64,000 bases of DNA, taken from the NCBI GenBank assembly GCA_020633295.1, contig JACKDW010000004.1, positions 310,001 through 374,000 of the forward strand, in the 5' to 3' direction. Of this stretch, positions 54,344 to 64,000 are shown in pieces. Made by a program: the position numbers and the translations under genes. Origin of the DNA: Myxococcales bacterium. Its GTDB lineage: Bacteria; Myxococcota_A; Polyangia; Nannocystales; Nannocystaceae. Numbering within the stretch: the first letter of the stretch is position 1; each line of letters begins with the position of its first letter. Below the pieces are notes generated by a model. The model worked only from the letters and a program-made list of their open reading frames with translations, was not told the DNA's origin and did not search any database.

Positions 54344-55912
54344 TCACGGCGGGATGATGGCGCAGTCGTCCTCGTCGTAGCCCGCGGGGCACAGCCCCGT
54401 CCCGCCGGGCTCGTCGCACTCGTAGTCGTTGACCCACGGGCACTCGTCGACGTGCGGCGCCGCGCCGAGGTTGCCGTCGATCTTGACCAGGCCGCCGACC
54501 GTGCGCGCGGCCCCCCACAGCTCGGCGTCGAGCTGGGGCAGCGCGCCGTTGACGACCACGCGCAGGTCGCCGTCGATCTGCGCGATCCCGTCGATCGCGG
54601 ACAGGCTGGTGAGCTTCGGGTTCATACCGACGTACAGCGACTCCGCGAGCTGCGTGACCGCGTCGAGGCCCGTGAGCGCGACGAGCTCGTCGTTCTCGCG
54701 CAGCTGCACGCCCCCGGTCACCGCGATCCCCTCGAGCCCCGTGAGCGTCGTCAGGCCCGCGCCCGAGATCGACAGCTCCCCGAGCGCGGGCAGCGAGCTC
54801 ATCCCGACGAGGCTCGTCAGCGAGAGGTTCCCGTCGACGTCGAGCTGCCCCAGCGAGGTGAGCGCGTCGAGCCCCGCGAGCGAGCTCAGCGGCACCCCGT
54901 CGACGATCCGGAGGGAGCCCGCGTGCTCGAGCGCGCCGAGGCCATCGAGATCAAGCAGCAGCGGGTTGTCCGCCAGGACCAGCCCGCCGACCCGCTCGAG
55001 GTTGTCGAGGCCCGCGAGGCTCGCTAGCTGCGCGTGATCGCGGATCGTCAGCACCCCGGTGACCTCGGTGAGCCCCTCGAAGCCCGCGAAGCTCGTCAGC
55101 GGCAAGCTCGCGATCGACGCCTCCGCGAGCACGTCGAGGCCCGCGAGCGCGTCGAGATCGACGAGGCTCGCGTTGTAGGCCACGGTCAGCGTGAGCCCGG
55201 GATCAGGCGCGAGGTTCTCGATCCCGTGCAAGCTCAGCAGCGCGTCGTTGCCCCAGATCCGCAGCTCGTGGTGACCGCCGCCGCCGAGCTTCGTCAACGT
55301 CGACAGGCCGGCGACGCTCTGCAGCGACTCGTTGTGCGAGAGGTACAGGTGCCCGCCCACGCGCTCGAGGCCCGAGAGCCCGTCGAGGTCCACGAGCGCC
55401 GGGTTCTCCTCGATGAACATCGAGAGCCCGACCTTGCGCAGCGCCTCGAGCCCGGCGAGGCTCACGAGCTGCGTGTTCTGCTCGATCCACAGGTAGCGGC
55501 CGACCGTCTCGAGCGAGGCCAGCGGCGCGAGGTCCACGATGTCGGGGCCGGCGACGCTCAGGTCCTTGGTGACGCTCACGCAGGCCGCCGCCGCGTCGAC
55601 CAGCGCCTGGCTCGTCAGCTCGAGATCGCCGACGTGCACGCCGTCGGGGCACAGCGGCGCGGGCGGGCCGGTCGTCTCGCTCGTCCCCGTCGTCTCGCCC
55701 CCGCTCGTCGACGCGCTCGGGTCCACGGCCGTGGTCGCGTCGCTCCCCGTCGCGCTCGTGGCGTCTCCCGTCGTCACCGCGCTGGTCGCCTCGCCGCCCG
55801 TGGTCGAGCCGTCGCTGTCGCCCCCGTCGCTCGTCGTCTCGAGCCCCGGGCCGCAGGCCCCGGCGCACGCGATCAAGATCCATGTGGCGACGCCCCTGCT
55901 CAGTGCGCTCAT
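54344..55912 (-). CDS. Leucine-rich repeat surface lipoprotein
   Basis: The protein has 522 residues. ATG 55912 gives a lipoprotein signal (WILIACAGACGPG), then a Ser/Thr/Gly linker of about 80 residues. The rest is about 15 irregular leucine-rich units of the receptor-L type (NLERVGGLVLADNPLLLDLD, GLDALTSLGQLDVDGNLSL), ending with a Cys-containing acidic tail (DECPWVNDYECDEPGG). Such proteins are surface-exposed and thought to mediate binding; the partner is unknown. A possible promoter with ATTGCCAATAGGACATAATT lies just upstream at 55974-55993. Confidence 0.88.
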   Translation of the reverse strand: MSALSRGVATWILIACAGACGPGLETTSDGGDSDGSTTGGEATSAVTTGDATSATGSDATTAVDPSASTSGGETTGTSETTGPPAPLCPDGVHVGDLELTSQALVDAAAACVSVTKDLSVAGPDIVDLAPLASLETVGRYLWIEQNTQLVSLAGLEALRKVGLSMFIEENPALVDLDGLSGLERVGGHLYLSHNESLQSVAGLSTLTKLGGGGHHELRIWGNDALLSLHGIENLAPDPGLTLTVAYNASLVDLDALAGLDVLAEASIASLPLTSFAGFEGLTEVTGVLTIRDHAQLASLAGLDNLERVGGLVLADNPLLLDLDGLGALEHAGSLRIVDGVPLSSLAGLDALTSLGQLDVDGNLSLTSLVGMSSLPALGELSISGAGLTTLTGLEGIAVTGGVQLRENDELVALTGLDAVTQLAESLYVGMNPKLTSLSAIDGIAQIDGDLRVVVNGALPQLDAELWGAARTVGGLVKIDGNLGAAPHVDECPWVNDYECDEPGGTGLCPAGYDEDDCAIIPP

Positions 55913-56038
55913 CAACGGCTCCGGCCCCACTATACCCGAGCGCCCCGTCGCGCGGTTCTCCCGGCCCGGTGGACATTGCCAATAGGACATAATTAACGAG
56001 GCGCGGCGCAACGCGCGTGCTCCAGCGGCGCGGCCCGC

Positions 56039-57376
56039 TCAGAAGTACGCCGCGACGCCGAGCGTCAGCGTGTTCTGGCGGTCGGCGTTGGGCACGTAGG
56101 GGTCCTCGAGCGTGCCCGCGCCGCGCACGTCGCCCGCGAAGAACACCGAGTCGCGCGCGCGGTCGTGGCGGTACTCGAGCTTGACCGAGAGGTGATCGGC
56201 CACGCGGAAGTCGACCGTGCCGGTGAGCTCCGCGAGCCAGTCCGTCGGGCTGACGATCGGAGCGGCCACGCCGTCCGCGCTCTCCGCCCAGACCTCGCGC
56301 AGCAGGCTGCCGCGCGCGTGGAAGAACAGCCAGTCGAGCGCGCGCACGCGCAGCGCCACGTTGCCGCCGTACCAGTGCGAGACCCCGAAGTTGTTGGGCT
56401 CCACGCCGAAGGTCGGCCGCAGCAGCGCGGTCACGCGACGCCCCAGCGAGACGATCGCGTACAGGTCGATCGCGTGCCGCCACGCGCGGCCCTCGGGCGC
56501 CTTGTCCGGGCGCTCGACGCCGGTGAAGTAGACCACGCCGATCGACGCGCGCTCGCTCGGCGTGTAGGCGTACTCGAGCGCCATCGACTTCTCCTTGTTG
56601 TTGTCGACGACGTTGTTCCAGCCGTTGTAGACGCCGAAGCGCAGGAAGTGTTCGGGCGTGAGCGTCACGCCCGCGCGGATCCCCGCGTGGTAGAACGGCA
56701 GCGCGAAGAACATCGGCGAGTGCGACCACGACCAGTTGTCGCGGGTCGCCAGCGACTCGGGCCCCATGGGCGAGAGGAACAGGCCGGCGTCGATGTCCAC
56801 CGGCACGCGCGTCGGCAGATGTCCCGTGAGATAGGCCTGCTGCAGATAGCGCCACAGCGACGCGTCGCTGCTGCCGGCGCCGCCCGGGTAGCCGGGCTGG
56901 CTCGGCTCGCCGGCCTCGTAGTAGGTGTTGGGCGCGTGCCCGGCCTGCAGCGCGATCCGGGTCGAGACGTAGCGAGAGTCGAACGACGTGTCGATCGCGA
57001 GGTTGAGCAGCGTCAGCGCGTTGTGTCGGTTGTCGAACGCGCGGTAGTTGGTCAGGCCGTTGCTCGGCTGGTTGAAGTTGTAGCCGTAGAACACCTCGGC
57101 GTAGCCGCCGAGGCGCAGCGACGCGCGCTCGCCCACGCGAAACCGCAGGTTCCCGTCGTCGTCCTTGTAGGCGACGATCGGGCGGGACGAGTCGTCCGCG
57201 TCCGGCGCGGCGGGTTCAGGCGCGGGCGCGACCGCCTGCGGGGCGGGCGTGGGCGCCGAGCTCGTCGGCTGGGCGACCGCGGTGGGCGCGTCCGCGACTC
57301 GCGGGTTGGCGCCCGCGGACTCGACGGCCGTGACGATCAAAAGCGCCGGGAGGCGGGAAGCGGCGGGGAGCAGCAT
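56039..57376 (-). CDS. Outer membrane beta-barrel porin, BBP2-like
   Basis: The protein has 445 residues. ATG 57376 (LLPAASRLPALLIVTAVESA) is a signal; upstream codons are not signal-like. An Ala/Pro linker is followed by a barrel with LRLGGYAEVFYGYNFNQPSN, WRYLQQAYLTGHLP, DAGLFLSPMGPESL and LEYAYTPSERASIGVVYFTG, ending LTLGVAAYF with the terminal aromatic. The pattern (GGYAEVYY...YNRH..., GPE) fits the BBP2 family of putative porins. Solute unknown. Confidence 0.85.
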   Translation of the reverse strand: MLLPAASRLPALLIVTAVESAGANPRVADAPTAVAQPTSSAPTPAPQAVAPAPEPAAPDADDSSRPIVAYKDDDGNLRFRVGERASLRLGGYAEVFYGYNFNQPSNGLTNYRAFDNRHNALTLLNLAIDTSFDSRYVSTRIALQAGHAPNTYYEAGEPSQPGYPGGAGSSDASLWRYLQQAYLTGHLPTRVPVDIDAGLFLSPMGPESLATRDNWSWSHSPMFFALPFYHAGIRAGVTLTPEHFLRFGVYNGWNNVVDNNKEKSMALEYAYTPSERASIGVVYFTGVERPDKAPEGRAWRHAIDLYAIVSLGRRVTALLRPTFGVEPNNFGVSHWYGGNVALRVRALDWLFFHARGSLLREVWAESADGVAAPIVSPTDWLAELTGTVDFRVADHLSVKLEYRHDRARDSVFFAGDVRGAGTLEDPYVPNADRQNTLTLGVAAYF

Positions 57377-57627
57377 GGGATCTCGCGGGTCTCGATGATG
57401 CAATCTAACAAACTCGGGCGAGGCCTTCGGATGGCTGAAAAGCCAGGCTCCAGCGGGCGCTCGCGCCAAGCACGCAAGCTCGCCAAAACGCCCTCGCGGG
57501 GCCTCCGCCCCCGCTCTACGGCGCGATGAGGCCGCGCCGCAATCCTCACAACCGCGATTTCCGAGTCGACGCTTGACGCCGCGTTCCGGCGGGGGTACAC
57601 CTCATGCCCCTTCCCCAAGCGGGCTAT

Positions 57628-57700
57628 TCCGGCATAGCTCAGTTGGTAGAGCAGTCGGCTGTTAACCGACTTGTCACAGGTTCGAGTCCTGTTGCCGGAG
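57628..57700 (+). tRNA. tRNA-Asn (anticodon GTT)
   Basis: The 73-nt cloverleaf has acceptor arms TCCGGCA/TGCCGGA, D-arm GCTC/GAGC with AGTTGGTA, anticodon stem GTCGG/CCGAC with loop CTGTTAA, and T-arm ACAGG TTCGAGT CCTGT. Discriminator G and no encoded CCA. A terminator hairpin follows immediately. Confidence 0.97.
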
Positions 57701-57704
57701 CTTC

Positions 57705-57747
57705 AAGACGGGCAGCTAGCCGCAAGCTAGCTGCCCGTCTTCTTTCG
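57705..57747. terminator. Strong terminator hairpin after tRNA-Asn
   Basis: Perfect 16-bp arms AAGACGGGCAGCTAGC and GCTAGCTGCCCGTCTT enclose the loop CGCAA, followed by CTTTCG. It ends the tRNA transcript. The same stem covers the last codons and stop (57727) of the convergent hydrolase gene, so it probably works in both directions. Confidence 0.9.
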
Positions 57748-59775
57748 TCCGGCGCCCGCCCGCTCCACGAACACGTACTCGTGCTGGTTGTCGCGGAGCG
57801 TCAGCGTGCGCCTCCCGGCCGCGCGTCCGACCACGAACTCGATCCCGAACAGGCTCGGCGGGATGCCGACCATCGCGACCGTGCCGTCGGGGTACCGGGT
57901 CGAGGTCACCTCGATCTTCCACTCGCCGAAGTCGAACACGACCGCGCCGTCGCGCCGTCGCACCGTGATCTCGCCGAGCGCGTCGCTCTCGTACACGGGC
58001 GCGAGCCTGGCGACGACGTCGACGTCGGCCGGCAGGTCGAGCCGCTCGCGCTCCGCGGCGAGGCGCTCGTGGAACCACTCGCCCTCCGCCGTGACCTCCG
58101 CGGCCGCCCGCGGCTCGCCGTCGAAGAGCAGCTCGAGCAGCTTGCGCTGGAGCCCGCGGTGAATCGCCCAGCCGGGCGCGCCGTTGGTCAGCGCCACCGC
58201 GCCGACGCCGTGCTCCGGCAGCCACATCATGTTGCTGTAGTACCCGTCGACCACGCCGCCGTGCTGCACGATCGTCACGCCGTACCGCTGCACGACCTGC
58301 AGGCCCATGCCGTACGCCCCGTCCTTGCCGATCGCGACCTGCGGCTCGCGCCGCGCGAGCAGGGTGTCCCGCGAGAGGTAGCGAGCGCCGCCGGGCAAGC
58401 GCCCCTCGGCGAGCTCCATCCGCACGACCGCGAGCATGTCCCGCGCCGTGCTCCAGGCGCCGCCGGCCGGGCGAATCGGCACCACCGCCGCGCTCATCCA
58501 GTCGTCCGCGCGCGCCGTCCTGCCGTCGATGTCGCGCTCGTGCGGGCGCGCCCAGTTGCCGCGCCGCGCCCGGCTCGCGTCGAAGGTGGTGGCCTTCATC
58601 CCCAGCGGCTCGAACACGCGCGTGCGCATGGCCTCGTCGTACGCCGCGCCGAGCTCGAGCCTCGGGTACGCGACATGTCCTCCGAGGAAGCCGGCGACGG
58701 CCGCGAGCGGGTTCGAATACTGGTAGAGCGCGCCGAACTCCGAGGTCGGCTGCATCGTCGCCAGCGCGTCGACGACCCCCTGCGGCGTCAGCTCGCCGAA
58801 TTCGAGGCTCCACTCGAGATCCTGGCGAGGGAGCCCCGTGCACGCGCACAGCAGGTGCTTGACCTGCACCTTCGCCGTCGTCTCGGCGCTCCCGAGCTTG
58901 AACGCCGGCAGCGCGCTCGTCGCCGGGGAGTCCCACGAGATCCGCCCCTCGTCGACGAGCTTGGCCAGCATCAGCGTCGTCAGCGGCTTCGTGGTCGAGC
59001 CGATCATGAAGCGCGTGTCCGCGTCGACCGCGGCCGGCTTGCCGAGCTCGCGCACGCCGAAGCCGCCGAGGAGCACGACCTCGCCGTCCTGCACGACGCC
59101 GAGCGAGACCCCCGGCACGTCGAGCTGCGCCCGCGCGGTCTCGACGAACGCGGCGAGCTCGGCGACGCGCGCGTCGTCAAGCAGACGCGCGGGCCGCCCC
59201 GCGAACGACTCCGGCGTGTAGCCCTTCGGCAGCCGCCCGTCGTACATCACCATGACCTGGGCCTCGCGCTTCTCGAACACGGCGATGGACATGTCGACCA
59301 GCGTGACGAGCCAGCCGTCCTTCGAACGACCGGCCTCCGCGACGAGGAAGCGACCGCCGTTCGGCGGGAGCTGGTAGCGGAGGCGATGAATGTCCGTCCA
59401 GCCGTCGTGGTCGGCGAGGCGCTCGACGGCGACGGCCGGCCCGGGCTCGCGGCGCCCGTACTCGACCCACGCGGCCGCGACCGCCTTCGCCGCGTCGTCC
59501 GCGTGCACGCCGACGAACGCCATGTGGCTCCCGCCCTCGGGCGCCGTCACGATCGTCGCGCGACCGCGGACCCGCATCGACCAGCCTGCCGGCGCCGTGA
59601 ACGAGTGGCCGTCGACGGTCGCCATCAACGTGTCGTCGGTCAGTCGCGCGCCCGACGAGCTCGGCGAGCCCGCGTCCTCGACGCGCGCCGCCTCGGCCGG
59701 CGGCGGGCTCGGTGACGCCGCCGGGCTGCGGGAGCACGACACGAGCGCGAGCGCGACGAGGCCGAGGGAGCGCAT
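57727..59775 (-). CDS. Beta-lactamase-family (class C-like) serine hydrolase lipoprotein
   Basis: The protein has 682 residues. It has a lipoprotein signal (LGLVALALVSCSRS), then an extra domain of about 170 residues (SFTAPAGWSMRVRGRATIV) as found in some secreted esterases. The serine hydrolase domain has SxxK in FMIGSTTKPLTTL, YxN in YQYSNPLAAV and HGG in IVQHGGVVDG. It may be a D-aminopeptidase, esterase or penicillin-binding-type enzyme. The C-terminal 120 residues are a lipocalin-like or DUF3471-like beta domain. The end of the gene forms part of the tRNA-Asn terminator. Confidence 0.9.
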   Translation of the reverse strand: MRSLGLVALALVSCSRSPAASPSPPPAEAARVEDAGSPSSSGARLTDDTLMATVDGHSFTAPAGWSMRVRGRATIVTAPEGGSHMAFVGVHADDAAKAVAAAWVEYGRREPGPAVAVERLADHDGWTDIHRLRYQLPPNGGRFLVAEAGRSKDGWLVTLVDMSIAVFEKREAQVMVMYDGRLPKGYTPESFAGRPARLLDDARVAELAAFVETARAQLDVPGVSLGVVQDGEVVLLGGFGVRELGKPAAVDADTRFMIGSTTKPLTTLMLAKLVDEGRISWDSPATSALPAFKLGSAETTAKVQVKHLLCACTGLPRQDLEWSLEFGELTPQGVVDALATMQPTSEFGALYQYSNPLAAVAGFLGGHVAYPRLELGAAYDEAMRTRVFEPLGMKATTFDASRARRGNWARPHERDIDGRTARADDWMSAAVVPIRPAGGAWSTARDMLAVVRMELAEGRLPGGARYLSRDTLLARREPQVAIGKDGAYGMGLQVVQRYGVTIVQHGGVVDGYYSNMMWLPEHGVGAVALTNGAPGWAIHRGLQRKLLELLFDGEPRAAAEVTAEGEWFHERLAAERERLDLPADVDVVARLAPVYESDALGEITVRRRDGAVVFDFGEWKIEVTSTRYPDGTVAMVGIPPSLFGIEFVVGRAAGRRTLTLRDNQHEYVFVERAGAGRKKTGS

Positions 59776-59866
59776 CAAAGACGACTGTAGCCCGAGCGCG
59801 CGCGAGCTCGTGGCGGCGCGGCCGCCGACTCGACCCGAACGCCGACGACGTGGCAGGCTCTCACGG

Positions 59867-60310
59867 GTGACCGCCAAGCTCGACGACGCGCAGCGCCTCC
59901 GCGAGCTCGCCCGGCTGCGCCGCGTTCGCGACCGCATCGATCGCGAGTACGCGCAGCCGCTCGACGTCGAGTCGCTCGCCCGCGACGCGAACGTGTCCGC
60001 CGGTCATCTCAGCCGACAGTTCAAGATCGCCTACGGAGAGTCGCCCTACGCCTACCTGATGACGCGGCGCATTGAGCGCGCGATGGCGCTGCTGCGCCGC
60101 GGCGATCGCAGCGTCACCGAGGTCTGCTTCGAAGTCGGCTGGTCCTCGCTGGGCACCTTCAGCAGCCGCTTCTCGGAGCTCGTGGGCGTCTCGCCCAGCG
60201 TCTATCGCCGCGAGTGCGCCCGCGCGACGCTCGGGATGCCGCCGTGCGTGGCCCGCCAGGTGACCCGACCGGTCAGAAATCGAGAAGCGCCCGCGCGAAG
60301 CCGCGCCTAG
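59867..60310 (+). CDS. AraC-family transcriptional regulator (short)
   Basis: The 147-residue protein consists almost only of the two helix-turn-helix motifs of AraC/XylS proteins: LDVESLARDANVSAGHLSRQ with FKIAYGESPYAYLMTRRIER, then VTEVCFEVGWSSLGTFSSRF and VGVSPSVYRR. There is no ligand-binding domain. Start GTG 59867. It is followed after one base by the VOC gene, so it probably regulates this operon; ligand sensing might be provided by the VOC protein. Confidence 0.9.
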   Translation: MTAKLDDAQRLRELARLRRVRDRIDREYAQPLDVESLARDANVSAGHLSRQFKIAYGESPYAYLMTRRIERAMALLRRGDRSVTEVCFEVGWSSLGTFSSRFSELVGVSPSVYRRECARATLGMPPCVARQVTRPVRNREAPARSRA

Positions 60311-60311
60311 G

Positions 60312-60727
60312 ATGCCCGGCATGGGCATCACCATCCACGCGAGCTTCCTCCCCCACAGCGATCCGGACGCGTCTCTGGCGTTCTACCGCGACACCCTCGG
60401 CTTCGAGGTCCGCAATGATGTCGGCTACCAGGGCATGCGCTGGATTACGGTCGGGCCGCCCGACCAGCCCGGCACGTCCATCGTCCTGCACCCCCCGGCG
60501 GCGACGCCCGGGATCACGGACGACGAGCGCCGCCTCATCGCCGAGATGATGGCCAAGGGCACCTTCGCGAGCATCGTGATGGCCACCCCGAACCTCGACG
60601 GCGCGTTCGCGCGGCTGCAGGAGCGCGGCGCCGAGATCGTCCAGGAGCCGATCCAGCAGCCCTACGGCGTACGCGACTGCGCCGTCCGAGATCCCGCCGG
60701 AAACCTGATTCGCATGCAGGAGACCCG

Positions 60728-60731
<4 letters not shown>
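60312..60731 (+). CDS. VOC (glyoxalase/bleomycin-resistance-like) family protein
   Basis: The 139-residue protein begins MGITIHASFLPHSDPDASLA and shows the paired beta-alpha-beta modules of the VOC superfamily (FYRDTLGFEVRNDVGYQG, WITVGPPDQPGTSIVL, RDPAGNLIRMQE). A metal-site Glu near the end (QETR) may be present, but the first ligand (His in HASF) is less certain. It may bind or detoxify a small compound. It is coupled to the UvrA-like gene by an ATGA overlap at 60728-60731. Confidence 0.88.
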
Positions 60732-63448
<2,717 letters not shown>

Positions 63449-63497
63449 GCGAGCGCGCCCCGCCCGCTCCTTTGCGCTCGCCGCCATCGACGTCATC

Positions 63498-63875
63498 ATG
63501 ACCGCCATGATCGGGGCGCGACGCGTCACGCTGTTCGTCTACGGCACGCTGCTGCGCGGCGAGGCGAATCACCACCAGCTCGGCGCCGCGGAGCTCCTCG
63601 GCCCCGCGCGCACCGAGCCGGCGTACACGCTGCTCGACCTCGGGGACTACCCGGGGCTGCGCGCGGGCGGCCGCGCGTCGGTCTGCGGCGAGCTGTACGC
63701 CGTCGACGCGCGCCAGCTCCCGGCGCTCGACGAGTTCGAAGGGCTCGACGAGTACGCGCGGGAGCCGGTCGCGCTCGTCGGCGGCGGGCGAGCGCTCGCC
63801 TACGTGCTGCGGCCGGAGCTTTCCCTCGAGACAGCCGCGCTCGAGATCCCCTCGGGCGACTGGCGCCGCCGCTGA
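63498..63875 (+). CDS. Gamma-glutamylcyclotransferase-like protein
   Basis: The 125-residue protein has the family signature VTLFVYGTLLRGEANHHQLG with the substrate loop YGTL, then TLLDLGDYPGLRAGG and LDEFEGLDEYARE, which contains the catalytic Glu of the GGCT-like/AIG2 fold. It is probably a small metabolite-processing enzyme; substrate unknown. Start ATG 63498 follows the UvrA-like gene by 49 bp and may belong to the same transcript. Confidence 0.88.
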   Translation: MTAMIGARRVTLFVYGTLLRGEANHHQLGAAELLGPARTEPAYTLLDLGDYPGLRAGGRASVCGELYAVDARQLPALDEFEGLDEYAREPVALVGGGRALAYVLRPELSLETAALEIPSGDWRRR

Positions 63876-64000
63876 CGACGACGCCGGCCGCGGGGCGACG
63901 CCGGCGCGCGTCGCCTCGCGAGACGAACGCGGGATCACGGCGCCGCGCTTGACCGCCGCGGGGTCCTCGTCTGCGTCGCGCGGTGAAGATTTGTATATTC
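63876..64000. other. Right end of window, no gene seen
   Basis: No convincing reading frame. The last 20 bases (GATTTGTATATTC) are AT-rich and could be part of a promoter for a gene outside the window. Confidence 0.4.

Noticed and set aside
57628..57700. tRNA-Asn as an attachment site of an integrated element
   Set aside because: No integrase gene is adjacent and no second copy of the tRNA 3' end was seen in the window.

Overview
The window is about 64 kb of very GC-rich DNA in which nearly every codon ends in G or C. It looks like a myxobacterial chromosome, most likely of the Nannocystis/Plesiocystis/Enhygromyxa type. This is inferred from gene content: lipoproteins with long Ser/Thr/Gly/Glu linkers, Cys-rich CGDG...ECDDGN repeats, an MglA-like small GTPase, a Ser/Thr kinase fused to WD40 repeats, AgmX-type C-terminal domains and a VIT/vWA-type lipoprotein. 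One tRNA (Asn, GTT) is present. No rRNA, CRISPR array or complete insertion sequence was found.

Layout. 1-6.5 kb: the end of an ABC exporter, a ferredoxin-cyclase fusion, the three-gene AmmeMemoRadiSam set (AMMECR1 and Memo facing the radical SAM enzyme), an XdhC-like Rossmann protein and an orphan DNA methyltransferase. 6.6-15 kb: a secreted M19-like hydrolase, sufU-sufS, xdhC with a broken mocA-like gene, a GTPase-dead MglA homologue and a neutral ceramidase. 15-27 kb: a large vWA lipoprotein with several apparent frameshifts, a nitrilase, a cytochrome P450, gene remnants, a kinase with 16 WD40 repeats and two compensating frameshifts, a recombinase remnant and an epoxide-hydrolase-like lipoprotein. 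27-42 kb: a Tim44-like zinc-ribbon membrane protein with a TPM partner, two surface lipoproteins (one with a fibrinogen-like domain), a RecQ helicase fused to a ComF-type phosphoribosyltransferase, a porin, a DUF302 protein, an AlkC-type repair protein, an ERI1-like exonuclease and small envelope proteins. 42.9-49.1 kb is a disturbed region: two complementary halves of sterol-desaturase-like genes lie 5.2 kb apart in the same orientation, and between them are a partly duplicated acetyltransferase, a collapsed gene, a DUF4336 gene, a 5'-truncated beta-barrel gene and a TerB/Coq4-like/SpoIIAA-like fusion. 49-54.1 kb: a two-gene module with an nSTAND ATPase-WD40 protein and a CHAT/SIR2-like protein. 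54-64 kb: a leucine-rich lipoprotein, a porin, tRNA-Asn with a strong hairpin, a serine beta-lactamase-like lipoprotein, an AraC-VOC-UvrA-like operon in which the UvrA paralogue carries a histone-H1-like lysine tail, and a gamma-glutamylcyclotransferase-like protein.

The best candidate for an undescribed system is the CHAT/SIR2-like plus nSTAND-WD40 pair. Its CHAT domain appears to have lost both catalytic residues, so it may act as a sensor or scaffold for the STAND ATPase. Other unusual proteins are the pseudo-GTPase of the MglA family, the RecQ-phosphoribosyltransferase fusion, the histone-tailed UvrA-like ATPase and the ferredoxin-cyclase.

Caution: at least four genes (near 12.1, 17.4-18.2, 25.1-25.5 and 49.5 kb) carry single-base-type frame changes, several of them in GC or C runs. 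These may be assembly errors, and I cannot separate errors from real decay without reads. All identifications come from reading translated sequence; no database search was run.
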